DNA of 45,882 bases from Propionivibrio sp. (GTDB lineage: Bacteria; Pseudomonadota; Gammaproteobacteria; Burkholderiales; Rhodocyclaceae): contig NZ_JAPUVO010000094.1 of the NCBI RefSeq assembly GCF_029255185.1, positions 1 through 45,882 of the forward strand, read 5' to 3'. The notes beneath the pieces are model-generated. The model saw only the letters and a program-made list of their open reading frames with translations. It had not been told where the DNA came from and searched no databases. How positions within the stretch are numbered: position 1 is the stretch's first letter; each line of letters begins with the position of its first letter. This document shows positions 33,317 to 42,807 of this stretch, piece after piece. The position numbers and the translations under genes were made by a program.

Positions 33317-36300
33317 ATGAATTTTCCTTCCCGGCGCAAACCGCTCGCGCTGTTCTTCTATTACGGTTTTGTCAGCGTTCTGGTCGGCGGATATGCCGGG
33401 CAGGTACAGGCGCAGGCGCCTGTACCGCTGCGCGTTGACCCGGCACTGCTTGGTCTGCCACCGATAAAGCCGGCAGAAGCGCCCACGCCGGCGGCTTCTC
33501 CGGGCCCGGTCGACAGGCCGCGCAGCGAAGTCATGCCGGTAGAAGCGCCTGTTGTTGAGGCCCGTCCGGTCGAGGCGCAGCCGCAGGCCAGCAAGGCGTC
33601 GGCGCAGGAGATTTCCGCCCGTTCGCCAGCGCCGCAAGCGGTGCCCAGCGTTCCTGTAACTTCGCCGGCGAAACCGCCAGACTCCGTGCCGCAGGCGCCG
33701 AGGCCAACGGTTCAACCTTCGGCTCAGGCCGCTGCGACAGCCTCTTCAGCCACGAATTTTTCCACATTGGCGCCCTTGCGCGTCGACCCGGCGCTGCTCA
33801 GGCAGCCCACGGTTTCGGCGACGACACCCGTCGCTCAAGAAGCTCCCGGCGCGGTCGTCGCCGGTCGACCAGCGACTGTGGCTTCAGCGGCCCACGCCGC
33901 CAGCGGGGCAAAATCGGCTGGTGCTGACAAATCCTGGTTCCGGCGCATCTGGGATCCAGTTGCCGACGCTTATGACAATGGGGCCTGGGAGTTTTATCTG
34001 CCCGTGCACACACACCATTTGCGTAGCGCGTATAGCGCAGAAAAAATCGCCACCTACCAGGAAAGCCCATTGGGTTTCGGTGTGGGAAAAGGGCTTTATG
34101 ACGAGAAGGGGAACTGGCAGGGCGTTTATGCGATGGCTTTCCAGGATTCGCACTTCAAACCAATGTACATCGCCGGTTACGGCTGGAAGGCGATCTGGCG
34201 CCCGGCCGAGGATGTCCGCCTGGGTCTGGGTTATACCGCCGGCCTGATGTCGCGCACCGATATTGCGCACTACATTCCATTCCCGGCCGTCTTGCCGTTG
34301 GCTTCGCTGGCCTACAAGAATCTCAATCTGGAGACGACTTTTGTTCCGGGTGGGAACGGAACAGGCAATATTTTCTTCATCTGGGCCAAGTGGGAGTTGG
34401 GCAAGACTGGAGAAGCCGTCGGCACGCCGGCACGTCCGCCAGCGCCGAGCGAAATCGCCAACACGGCCTTTGGTCAGGCCACCACGCCAGCTCATCAGCG
34501 CGTGCCCTATGGCCCTGCCCTAGAGGTTGGTGCAGGCTCGCGCCTGGCATCGTCAGCACAAACCGTTCCGCCGCAGGTGCCGGCCACCGGTTCGCGCGAC
34601 GAGGAAGAAGTTCCCGATGCCCTGCCGCCGCTGGCCTTGCGTAGCGCGAAGACCATGGTGCCGCCAGCGAAAGACAGTGCTGTGCCGCGACCAGTATTCC
34701 TCAGTGCATTGCGCATGGGCGGGGATGTTGATCGAGAGTTCAATGCCGAGGGTGATGCAGAGTTACGCAAGATTGGTACCGTCGTCAATTCTGATCGCCT
34801 GACCTACTGGCCGATTGACGATGAGATCGAGGCCGAGGGCAATGTGCGCCTTGAACAGGGCGCGGATCGGATTACCGGTCCAAAAATGCGACTCAAGCTG
34901 GAAGACCAAATTGGTTTTTTCGAGCAGCCTTCGTACACCATCAAGCGACAACCGCAAGCCGGGAGCAAGGCGGCCGCGGACAAGGCCTTTGCAACGAACT
35001 TTACCGAACAGTTGCGCAACGACGATTCATGGCTGACCTCAGGCTTCGCCTCGCCGCGCGCTTTCGATATCAGACCCGGCCAGACCACCCTCGACGATTC
35101 GACCCGGATGCCCAAGGGGATGACCGAAGGGCGGGGTGATGCCGACCGTATCGATTTTGAGGGCGAGAATCAGGTCCGGCTGACCAACGGAAGTTATACG
35201 ACCTGCGCGCCGGGAAATAACGATTGGTATCTCAAGGCGAGTGAGCTCAAGCTCGATTACGACCGCGAAGTGGCCGATGGTCGCGATGGCGCGGTGTATT
35301 TCAAAGGTGTGCCGATTATCTATTCGCCATGGCTGTCGTTCTCGCTCAACAACGAACGAAAATCGGGCTTTCTGGCGCCGACTTTTGGCACCAGCAGTAC
35401 CAGCGGCATCGATCTCGCGCTGCCCTACTACTGGAATATCGCGCCGAACATGGATGCGACGATTGCGCCACGGGTATTCACCAAGCGCGGCGTCCAGATC
35501 GGTAGCGAGGTCCGCTATCTCAATACTGCGTTCGGTGGTTTGTATGGATCGCAGGCGCGTTTCGAGCTGCTGCCAGACGATAAATTACGCAACGGCGATA
35601 ACCGATATGCATATTCTCTGATGCATACCCAGGCCACGGCAAATGGGTTTTCCGGGCTGATCAACTATAGCAAGGTATCCGACGACAACTACTACACCGA
35701 CTTGTCGAGCAGAATTGCCAGCACTTCGCAGGTCAATCTTCTGCAACAGGGTATGCTGAGCTATGGCGGCGGTGGCTGGTGGACTGCAACGGCCAATTTT
35801 CAGTCTTACCAGACCCTGCAACCCGATCAGGCCACGGTGAATCCGAATCCGTACCGGATGTTGCCGCAGATCACCTTCACTGCCCGCAAGCCCGATCTGT
35901 ACACGACCGACAGCAGTTTCCTTGGCCAGTACACGGCGTTCACCAAGCCGAAACAGGTGATCAACGGCGTTGTGACGACCGATCCAGACGGACAGCGCAC
36001 CGTGCTCTATCCGCAGGTGGCGCTGCCTTACGTGACGCCGGGCTGGTACGTGACACCCAAGATCGGCGTCAATGCGACCCATTACGCACTGTCGGGTCAG
36101 GCGGCGGGCATCCCGGATGCGATCAGTCGCACCCTGCCGATTTTTAGTGTCGATTCGGGAATGACCTTTGAGCGCTCAAGCAACTGGTTCGGGCGGGATT
36201 ACACGCAGACCCTTGAGCCGCGGCTTTTCTATCTGAACGTTCCGTACAAGAATCAGGACCAGATTCCGATTTTTGATACCGGTCTGGCCGACTTCAATTT

Positions 36301-37039
36301 CGCGCAGATTTTCTCGGAGAACCAGTTTTCCGGATGGGATCGCGTTAGCAACGCCAACCAGCTAACTGCGGCAGCGATGACCCGCTTGCTTGAACCGTCT
36401 ACCGGCAACGAAATCATGCGCGCGATGCTCGGGCAACGTTTCTATTTTACGCAGAACAGGGTGAAACTCCCTGGCGCCGCGCCTGATAGCGGAAAGTGGG
36501 ACAAATCCGATTTTCTGGCCGCCTTTAGTGGGCAACTATTGCCCAGGGTCTATGCCGATACCGCAGTGCAGTACAACCTGAGTGATCAACAGGTCAAGCG
36601 CTATTCGATCGGGACGCGCTATCAGCCTGAACCGGGCAAGGTGCTCAACCTGGCGTATCGCTACAATCGTGATTCGAATGCACCAATTGACCAGATCGAT
36701 CTGTCCGGGCAGTGGCCTATCACGGGAGGCTGGCATGCTGTTGGCCGGATCAACTACTCGTTCAAGGATGATGCAAGCAATACCTCGACCAGCAGCCAGG
36801 GGGGGCGTCTTATCGAGTCGATCGGCGGTCTGGAATACAACGGCGGTTGCTGGGTAGTGCGCGGCGTTATCCAGCGCATCGCCCTGACCCAGGCGAGTAA
36901 CTCAACGGGATTTTTCATCCAGCTTGAACTCAGTGATTTTTCGCGCATCGGCTCCAATCCGCTGAATCTTCTCAAACGCAATATTCAGGGTTACAGCCTG
37001 ATCAATCAGCCAACGGCCGACCCTGTCTTTGGTCAATAG
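33317..37039 (+). CDS. lptD: PagP-LptD fusion: LPS assembly outer-membrane protein with N-terminal lipid A palmitoyltransferase domain
   Basis: A single open frame of 1240 residues; E. coli LptD has 784. Order: signal peptide (residues 1-32, cleavage after VQAQA), Pro/Ala-rich linker (33-205) in which PLRVDPALL occurs twice (37-45, 153-161), PagP domain (about 206-361), second Pro-rich linker (362-460), LptD jellyroll (about 463-545) and C-terminal barrel to FGQ. PagP's catalytic histidine is H234 (in HTHHLRSAYS) and the Asp-Ser pair D277-S278 (in YAMAFQDSHF). LptD keeps only two cysteines, C630 and C1178, one possible disulfide; E. coli has four. It is the first gene of the lptD-surA-pdxA-rsmA operon. 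Promoter not identified. Confidence 0.93.
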   Translation: MNFPSRRKPLALFFYYGFVSVLVGGYAGQVQAQAPVPLRVDPALLGLPPIKPAEAPTPAASPGPVDRPRSEVMPVEAPVVEARPVEAQPQASKASAQEISARSPAPQAVPSVPVTSPAKPPDSVPQAPRPTVQPSAQAAATASSATNFSTLAPLRVDPALLRQPTVSATTPVAQEAPGAVVAGRPATVASAAHAASGAKSAGADKSWFRRIWDPVADAYDNGAWEFYLPVHTHHLRSAYSAEKIATYQESPLGFGVGKGLYDEKGNWQGVYAMAFQDSHFKPMYIAGYGWKAIWRPAEDVRLGLGYTAGLMSRTDIAHYIPFPAVLPLASLAYKNLNLETTFVPGGNGTGNIFFIWAKWELGKTGEAVGTPARPPAPSEIANTAFGQATTPAHQRVPYGPALEVGAGSRLASSAQTVPPQVPATGSRDEEEVPDALPPLALRSAKTMVPPAKDSAVPRPVFLSALRMGGDVDREFNAEGDAELRKIGTVVNSDRLTYWPIDDEIEAEGNVRLEQGADRITGPKMRLKLEDQIGFFEQPSYTIKRQPQAGSKAAADKAFATNFTEQLRNDDSWLTSGFASPRAFDIRPGQTTLDDSTRMPKGMTEGRGDADRIDFEGENQVRLTNGSYTTCAPGNNDWYLKASELKLDYDREVADGRDGAVYFKGVPIIYSPWLSFSLNNERKSGFLAPTFGTSSTSGIDLALPYYWNIAPNMDATIAPRVFTKRGVQIGSEVRYLNTAFGGLYGSQARFELLPDDKLRNGDNRYAYSLMHTQATANGFSGLINYSKVSDDNYYTDLSSRIASTSQVNLLQQGMLSYGGGGWWTATANFQSYQTLQPDQATVNPNPYRMLPQITFTARKPDLYTTDSSFLGQYTAFTKPKQVINGVVTTDPDGQRTVLYPQVALPYVTPGWYVTPKIGVNATHYALSGQAAGIPDAISRTLPIFSVDSGMTFERSSNWFGRDYTQTLEPRLFYLNVPYKNQDQIPIFDTGLADFNFAQIFSENQFSGWDRVSNANQLTAAAMTRLLEPSTGNEIMRAMLGQRFYFTQNRVKLPGAAPDSGKWDKSDFLAAFSGQLLPRVYADTAVQYNLSDQQVKRYSIGTRYQPEPGKVLNLAYRYNRDSNAPIDQIDLSGQWPITGGWHAVGRINYSFKDDASNTSTSSQGGRLIESIGGLEYNGGCWVVRGVIQRIALTQASNSTGFFIQLELSDFSRIGSNPLNLLKRNIQGYSLINQPTADPVFGQ
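33932..34399 (+). other. PagP (lipid A palmitoyltransferase) domain inside lptD
   Basis: Codons 206-361 encode a stretch matching PagP along its length. It begins with an amphipathic start (SWFRRIWDPVADAYDNG), then HTHHLRSAYSAEKI, GKGLYDEKGNWQGVYAMAF with QDS, IAGYGWKAIWRP, LGLGYTAGL, YIPFPAVLPLASLAY and a closing NIFFIWAKWEL. E. coli PagP has the same order and spacing, with catalytic H33, D76 and S77 (mature numbering). About 155 residues fits an eight-stranded barrel with both ends in the periplasm, so it can be joined to the LptD jellyroll. Confidence 0.93.
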
Positions 37040-37051
37040 AAGGTGTTACGC

Positions 37052-38365
37052 ATGACGCTACTGCTTCGTACTCTGGTTCTCTTCCTGTGTTCCGTCGGAC
37101 TGGTTTCGGCGCAATCACCACAACGTCAGACCAACAATGCGCCCCTGCCGGCTGACCGCATTGTTGCCGTCGTCAATGACGAAGTGATTACCCTGCACGA
37201 GTTGCGCACGCGCCTTGAACTGGCTCTCCAGCAACTACAGCGGCAGGGTACGCCATTGCCTGCGCGCGATGTGCTTGAGCGGCAGATGCTCGAACGTCTG
37301 GTCATGGACAAGGTTCAGTTGCAGCATGCGCGGGATATCGGTCTGCGGATTGACGATACGCAACTCGATCAGGCGCTACAGCGCATTGCCGCCAGCAACA
37401 AGATGTCGCTCACCCAGTTTCGCGAGGCGCTGCAAAAAGACGGTATTGCCTTCGTGAAGTTCCGTGAGGAAATTCGCGAAGAAATGGTCATTGCGCGGGT
37501 TCGCGAGCGTGAAGTGGAAAACAAAATTGTCATATCGGAAGGCGAGATCGACAACTATCTCTCCGATGATTCGGCCAAGGGCAGCGGACGTGAAGAGTAC
37601 GAGGTCGCCCATATTCTTCTGCGCACTCCCGAATCGGCGAGCCCGGAGCAGATTCAGCGGCTCAAGGCCAAGGCGGATCAGATTTTTGACCGGATCGGGA
37701 AGGGCGACGATTTCTCGCAGCTTGCGGCGTCCTTTTCCGATGCGCCGGATGGCTTGCAGGGTGGAAATCTGGGGCTGCGCCAACTTAATCGTCTGCCCGC
37801 CATTTTTTCGGAAATTGTCGTCAAACTCAATGTTGGTGAGGTGGCGCCGATTCTGCGCAGCCCCAACGGTTTCCATATCGTCAAACTGGTTTCAAAGCGG
37901 GGCGGGGCGGTGGCGACTGCGGTTCAGCAAACGCATGTCCGGCATATTCTGATCAAGGTCAACGAAGTGGTTTCGGAATCCGATGCCAAACATAAACTGA
38001 CCGGTCTGTATGAACGAATCAAGAATGGCTTCAGTTTTGCTGAACTGGCCAAGCTCTTTTCGCAGGATGGTTCGGCGTCCAAGGGTGGCGATCTTGGCTG
38101 GATCTATCCCGGCGATACGGTGCCTGAGTTCGAGCGGGTGATGAACCAGTTGCAACCTGGTGAACTGAGTCAGCCTATCCAGTCGCCGTTTGGTTATCAC
38201 CTGATCGAAGTGCTTGAGCGACGCGTTCAGGACGCCTCGGCTGACCGTCAGCGCTCGGCAGCACGCCAGGTCTTGCGCGAACGCAAAATGGATGAGGCGT
38301 ATCAGGACTGGTTGCGTCAGGCGCGCGACCGCGCCTACGTCGAGCTGCGCCTCGAAGAGCGCTAA
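37052..38365 (+). CDS. surA: Periplasmic chaperone and peptidyl-prolyl isomerase SurA
   Basis: The 437-residue protein has a signal peptide (LLRTLVLFLCSVGLVSAQ), a SurA N-terminal chaperone domain (ADRIVAVVNDEVITLHELR) and two parvulin domains (EYEVAHILLRTPE and THVRHILIKVNEV, each with GGDLG/GGNLG). It delivers nascent outer-membrane proteins, notably LptD, to BAM. ATG 37052 is chosen because AGAAGG ends 8 bases upstream; a GTG at 37043 is possible. It lies 12 bases after the lptD stop. Confidence 0.96.
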   Translation: MTLLLRTLVLFLCSVGLVSAQSPQRQTNNAPLPADRIVAVVNDEVITLHELRTRLELALQQLQRQGTPLPARDVLERQMLERLVMDKVQLQHARDIGLRIDDTQLDQALQRIAASNKMSLTQFREALQKDGIAFVKFREEIREEMVIARVREREVENKIVISEGEIDNYLSDDSAKGSGREEYEVAHILLRTPESASPEQIQRLKAKADQIFDRIGKGDDFSQLAASFSDAPDGLQGGNLGLRQLNRLPAIFSEIVVKLNVGEVAPILRSPNGFHIVKLVSKRGGAVATAVQQTHVRHILIKVNEVVSESDAKHKLTGLYERIKNGFSFAELAKLFSQDGSASKGGDLGWIYPGDTVPEFERVMNQLQPGELSQPIQSPFGYHLIEVLERRVQDASADRQRSAARQVLRERKMDEAYQDWLRQARDRAYVELRLEER

Positions 38366-38368
38366 GCC

Positions 38369-39373
38369 ATGCCTCCGGCGATCTTGCCAACCATCGCCGT
38401 CACCTCGGGTGAGCCAGCCGGGATTGGCCCGGAAATCTGCTTGCGTCTCTTTGAGCGTGCTTTGGGAACGCTCCCGGCACACCTGCTAGTCCTTGCCGAT
38501 CGAGAGCTTATGGCCGAACGGGCGCAGGTGGTCAATTTCCACGGGCAACTGCGCGACTGGACGCCCGGTTTGCCAGCAGCCCCGGGAACGCTCGACATTC
38601 TGCATAGTCCTCTGGTCATCACTTCGCATCCCGGTCAGCTTGATCCGGCCAATTCACCTTATGTGCTGCATTTGCTCGATCGGGCTATTGAAGGGTGTCG
38701 CTCAGGCGCGTTTGCAGCAATGGTCACAGCACCGGTGCATAAAGGGGTGATCAACGATGCCGGTGTGGGCTTTACGGGACATACCGAGTATCTGGCCGAG
38801 AAAACCGCGACTCCACGGGTGGTGATGATGCTCGTCGGCGGCGGCCTGAGGGTTGCGCTGGCGACTACCCATTTGCCGCTGAAGGACGTATCCGCAGCCG
38901 TGACGCAGGAATCACTTGAACAGACACTGCGTATACTGCATGCCGATCTGGGCAGGAAATACGGCATCTCCAGCCCGCGCATACTGGTCGCTGGGCTTAA
39001 TCCACATGCCGGTGAGGGGGGCTATCTTGGGCGTGAGGAAATCGAGGTTATTACGCCGGTGCTTGATCGTCTGCGTGCCGAGGGCATGGCGCTGATCGGC
39101 CCCTTGCCCGCCGACACGATGTTCACTCCACCGCTGCTGGCGCAGGGGGATTGCGTGCTGGCCATGTACCACGATCAGGGGTTGACGGCGCTCAAGTACG
39201 CCAGCTTCGGTAATGGCATCAACGTGACGCTTGGCCTGCCGATCATCCGTACCTCGGTTGACCACGGTACGGCGCTCGAATTGGCGGGCACCGGTCGCGC
39301 TGACCCGGGCAGCCTCTTCGTCGCCGTCGACCAGGCCATCGAGATGGTGCAACGGGCAGGATTGAGCCGATGA
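38369..39373 (+). CDS. pdxA: 4-hydroxythreonine-4-phosphate dehydrogenase
   Basis: The 334-residue enzyme oxidises 4-phosphohydroxythreonine in pyridoxal phosphate synthesis. Family motifs [12 protein letters not shown] at the N-terminus, [18 protein letters not shown] and [15 protein letters not shown] (metal-binding His/Asp) are all present. It is 3 bases from surA and overlaps rsmA (ATGA). Confidence 0.96.
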   Translation: MPPAILPTIAVTSGEPAGIGPEICLRLFERALGTLPAHLLVLADRELMAERAQVVNFHGQLRDWTPGLPAAPGTLDILHSPLVITSHPGQLDPANSPYVLHLLDRAIEGCRSGAFAAMVTAPVHKGVINDAGVGFTGHTEYLAEKTATPRVVMMLVGGGLRVALATTHLPLKDVSAAVTQESLEQTLRILHADLGRKYGISSPRILVAGLNPHAGEGGYLGREEIEVITPVLDRLRAEGMALIGPLPADTMFTPPLLAQGDCVLAMYHDQGLTALKYASFGNGINVTLGLPIIRTSVDHGTALELAGTGRADPGSLFVAVDQAIEMVQRAGLSR

Positions 39374-40149
39374 GCAAACATATTGCGCGCAAGCGCTTTG
39401 GGCAGAATTTTCTGATTGACTATCAGGTGATCGCCGACATCGTTAATGCCGTTGCGCCAAAGCGCGGCGATTGTGTCGTCGAGATCGGTCCCGGGCTCGG
39501 TGCGCTGACCGACCCGCTACTGAACAGACTGGACCATCTGCACGTCATCGAGATTGATCGCGATATCATCGCTCGTCTGAAGCCACGTTATTCGCCTGAA
39601 AAGCTCACCATCCACGAAGGCGACGCGCTGAATTTTGATTTTGCGTCGCTGCTTGATGATTCTGGCAGCCGACTGCACGTGGTCGGCAATCTGCCCTACA
39701 ACATTTCGACCCCGCTGCTTTTTCACCTGGCCAGCTTTGCCAACGACGTTTACGACATGCACTTCATGTTGCAGAAAGAAGTCGTCGAACGCATGGTTGC
39801 CGAGCCGGGAAGCTCGGATTTCGGCCGCCTGTCGGTAATGCTTCAATACCGTTTTGTCATGGACTGGCTGCGTGATGTGCCGCCGGAGTCCTTTGCGCCA
39901 GCGCCGAAGGTTGACTCGGCCGTGGTGCGGTTGATTCCCCGTCCGCCCGAGGAACTTTTGGCAAAGGACGAAGCCAAGTTTGCGGCGCTAGTGTCGGCGG
40001 CGTTCGCGCAGCGACGCAAGATGCTGCGCAACAACCTCAAGGGAATTCTTGGCGGTCTTGGTTTTGAGCAGCTCGGCATCTCCCCGACGGCGCGGGCGGA
40101 GGAGTTGTCGGTTGCCGACTACATTCGTGTTGCCAACACGCTGCAATGA
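39370..40149 (+). CDS. rsmA: 16S rRNA (adenine1518/1519-N6)-dimethyltransferase
   Basis: The 259-residue KsgA methyltransferase has [11 protein letters not shown] at the N-terminus, SAM motif [12 protein letters not shown], and the catalytic NLPYNIS motif. It dimethylates two adjacent adenosines in helix 45 of 16S rRNA. Last gene of the lptD operon. Confidence 0.97.
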   Translation: MSKHIARKRFGQNFLIDYQVIADIVNAVAPKRGDCVVEIGPGLGALTDPLLNRLDHLHVIEIDRDIIARLKPRYSPEKLTIHEGDALNFDFASLLDDSGSRLHVVGNLPYNISTPLLFHLASFANDVYDMHFMLQKEVVERMVAEPGSSDFGRLSVMLQYRFVMDWLRDVPPESFAPAPKVDSAVVRLIPRPPEELLAKDEAKFAALVSAAFAQRRKMLRNNLKGILGGLGFEQLGISPTARAEELSVADYIRVANTLQ

Positions 40150-40211
40150 ATCAGGCTGAAAAGTCGCGTGCGAGTCGTGATGCGTCGTTTCCGCTTACCC
40201 AGCGATTTGAC

Positions 40212-40409
40212 TCAGCTACTCTTCTTTATCGTGCAGGTGCTCATGCCGAGCAGCGGATAGAGCGGACACCAGCCAATCAGCCCGGTCAGCAAGGGAACTA
40301 CGCCGATCCAGCCCCAGTCGCCAATGGCGCCTGTTGCCGCCAGCGCGATGAGCACAATGCCGACTACGATGCGCAGGATTTTGTCGATGCCACCAACATT
40401 TGTTTTCAC
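40212..40409 (-). CDS. DUF2892 inner-membrane protein
   Basis: The 65-residue protein starts MKTNVGGIDKILRIVVGIVL and has two hydrophobic helices with a central GDWGWIGVVPLLTG and a C-terminal WCPLYPLLGMST, the DUF2892 signature (YgaP-like membrane part). Function unknown. Convergent with rsmA. Interval 40410-40555 shows nothing convincing. Confidence 0.85.
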   Translation of the reverse strand: MKTNVGGIDKILRIVVGIVLIALAATGAIGDWGWIGVVPLLTGLIGWCPLYPLLGMSTCTIKKSS

Positions 40410-40555
40410 GATGTGTTCCGCAAGGGGTGTTGATCAGAGGAGCAGTTTATGCCTCTGCCGGAGCCCTGTATATACGACAACAAATCAGCACCACCCGCAC
40501 CATCTGCTACTTGGCAACGCAGCGTACGAACTGGCTTCTCCTTTGCGGTGAGGAT

Positions 40556-41323
40556 TTAGTCGGCAATGTCTGCGGTAACAGGTGCGTGGTCGGACGGGCG
40601 CTCACGCTTGCGCATTTCGCGGTCTATCCCCGCTGTCGTGCAGCGTTCGGCCAGTGGCGCCGAGAGCAGGATGTGGTCAATACGCAAGCCCTGGTTCCGC
40701 TGGAAGCCAAGCATCCGGTAATCCCACCAGGAAAAGCTTTTTTCCGGCTGTTCGAAGAGTCGGAAGCTGTCCTTTAGACCGAGCGCCAGCAGACGCGCAA
40801 AGGCAGCACGCTCCGCTTCTGAGCAGAGAATTTGTCCGGCCCATGCTGCCGGGTTATGCACGTCGCAGTCTGCGGGAGCGATGTTGAAGTCGCCGGCCAG
40901 CGCCAGCAAGGGGTGTTTGGACAACAACTCGCCGATCCAGGCATGCAGGGCATCCAGCCAGGAAAGTTTGTAGGCATACTTTTCGCTGCCTACCTCCTGG
41001 CCATTGGGTATGTAGGCACAGACCACGCGCACGCCACGCACCGTGGCAGCGATTAAACGCTTTTGCGGATCGGGGAAAAGAGGGTTGCCGCAGACGACGT
41101 CGGTCGGCGCTTCTCGTGCCAGCAGGGCGACGCCGTTATAAGTCTTTTGACCAGAGAAGACGACGTGATAACCAGCCGCCTTGATGTCATTGTGCGGGAA
41201 GTTGTGATCCTCAAGCTTTGTTTCTTGCAGGCAGACGACATCTGGACGTTGCGCGGCAAGCCATTCGAGCAGTTGCGGCAGTCGAACCTTGAGCGAATTG
41301 ACATTCCACGCGGCAATCTTCAT
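40556..41323 (-). CDS. xthA: Exodeoxyribonuclease III
   Basis: The 255-residue AP endonuclease/3'-5' exonuclease has the EEP-fold motifs WNVNSLKVRLPQ, LQETKLED, ALAGDFNIAPAD (catalytic Asp/Asn) and RIDHILLS with SDHAPV at the C-terminus. It incises abasic sites in base-excision repair. No neighbour suggests a special role. Confidence 0.95.
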   Translation of the reverse strand: MKIAAWNVNSLKVRLPQLLEWLAAQRPDVVCLQETKLEDHNFPHNDIKAAGYHVVFSGQKTYNGVALLAREAPTDVVCGNPLFPDPQKRLIAATVRGVRVVCAYIPNGQEVGSEKYAYKLSWLDALHAWIGELLSKHPLLALAGDFNIAPADCDVHNPAAWAGQILCSEAERAAFARLLALGLKDSFRLFEQPEKSFSWWDYRMLGFQRNQGLRIDHILLSAPLAERCTTAGIDREMRKRERPSDHAPVTADIAD

Positions 41324-41388
41324 TTGTCGCTACATCCTTTGAAAATACTCACCAGTTTGAATCGCACCCTGCGGATGTTGCGGATGGC

Positions 41389-41416
41389 TTTGCGCGAACT
41401 CAGGTTGTCGTATGAT
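41389..41416 (+). promoter_or_regulatory. Candidate promoter of the FtsX-type permease
   Basis: TTTGCG (41389-41394), 16 bases, TATGAT (41411-41416), about 36 bases before the ATG at 41452. The region between the xth start and this gene is AT-richer than average. No clear Shine-Dalgarno sequence follows. Confidence 0.35.
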
Positions 41417-41451
41417 AACAACCTTGCGACTTTGCGACCTAATATCGACAG

Positions 41452-42681
41452 ATGATTATCGTAATTGAAAATTTTCGTCTTGCCGCCCGCAATCTCCGGC
41501 GTAACTCAAAGCGTACGTCGGTGGCCGTGCTGACTGTAGCCGGCGGTATTATTGCCTTTCTCCTCGCTGGTGGGTTCATCAACTGGATATTCGACAGCAT
41601 GCGGGAAGGCGTGATTCATTCGCAACTGGGCCACATCCAGATTGTTCGCCCCGGATATTTCGAGAAGGGAATTGCTGACCCCTATGCTTTTTTGCTGCCA
41701 GAACAGTCTGAGGTGCAGCAACTCATAGAAAAAGTCCCAAGTTTCAAGTCGCTTGCGCCTCGTCTGGCATTTAGCGGACTGGTCAGCCATGGTGATACCA
41801 CCATTGCTTTCGTCGGTGAAGGCGTCGACCCCGTGCGTGAGAAACCGGTGAGTACCTTTGTTTTCATTTTTAGCGGTAGTGATCTTCAGTCAGCCAATGA
41901 CAAGGCAGTTCTATTGGGAGAGGGTCTGGCCAATAGCGTGGGAGTGAAGACGGGGGATACTGTCGTTCTGCTGACTACTGCGGCCAATGGGAGCGCCAAC
42001 GCGGTCGAGGTGAGCGTAGCCGGTACATTTTTTTCAGGTTCCAAGGGCTACGATGATGTTGCGCTACGTTTGCCGATAGGCCTGGCGAGAAAACTGATGA
42101 AGGTCAATGGCGCGACATCCTGGGTTGTCTTGCTCGATAAAACAGGACACACAGCAGAAGGTGCAAACCAACTGGGCGCCGTATTGTCGAACCGAAACTT
42201 CGAGATTGTTCCATGGACTACTCTGGCAGATTTCTATAACAAGACCGTTGTCCTGTTTACAAAGCAGGTCAATGTCGTGAAATTCATCATCGGACTGATC
42301 ATTGTGTTGACCATTTCCAATACGCAAACGATGAGTGTTCTGGAGCGCACAACTGAAATCGGAACCAGCCTTGCCATCGGGCAGCGACGCAATAAGATAC
42401 TGAGCATGTTCATTACCGAGGGCGCGTTGATCGGGTTTTTCGGTGGACTGTCAGGAATTGCTCTGGGCTATGTCCTGGCGCAGGGGGTTAATGCACTTGG
42501 CATACCTATGCCGCCGCCACCGGGAATGACGCATGGATTCGCTGCGATGGTCCTGATTTCACCACAACTGGTTATTGACGCGCTGATTCTGGCGCTGGTC
42601 AGCACACTTCTTGCCAGTGTCATTCCCGCCTGGAAAGCCAGTCGCATGGCTATCGTCGATGCCTTGCGACACAATCAATGA
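41452..42681 (+). CDS. FtsX/MacB-type ABC transporter permease without an adjacent ATPase
   Basis: The 409-residue protein has an N-terminal helix (TVAGGIIAFLLAGGFINWIF), a periplasmic MacB-like core domain (about residues 50-270) and three C-terminal helices with TISNTQTMSVLERTTEIG and ALVSTLLASVIPAWKASRMA, the FtsX permease pattern. Such permeases need an ATP-binding partner; none is encoded here, as the next gene is on the other strand. It may use a distant ATPase or be the remainder of a broken operon. Confidence 0.85.
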   Translation: MIIVIENFRLAARNLRRNSKRTSVAVLTVAGGIIAFLLAGGFINWIFDSMREGVIHSQLGHIQIVRPGYFEKGIADPYAFLLPEQSEVQQLIEKVPSFKSLAPRLAFSGLVSHGDTTIAFVGEGVDPVREKPVSTFVFIFSGSDLQSANDKAVLLGEGLANSVGVKTGDTVVLLTTAANGSANAVEVSVAGTFFSGSKGYDDVALRLPIGLARKLMKVNGATSWVVLLDKTGHTAEGANQLGAVLSNRNFEIVPWTTLADFYNKTVVLFTKQVNVVKFIIGLIIVLTISNTQTMSVLERTTEIGTSLAIGQRRNKILSMFITEGALIGFFGGLSGIALGYVLAQGVNALGIPMPPPPGMTHGFAAMVLISPQLVIDALILALVSTLLASVIPAWKASRMAIVDALRHNQ

Positions 42682-42807
42682 GAGAGGATGGTCGGCCCTG
42701 CTGCCCGCATCTGACACGTTGATGAAGAGTTAGGCTGTGCAGTGTCGACCCGGGCGACGCGAAGCGGAGTAAGACAAGGGTTGTGCGCGCTCCTGGGCGG
42801 CCTGCAG

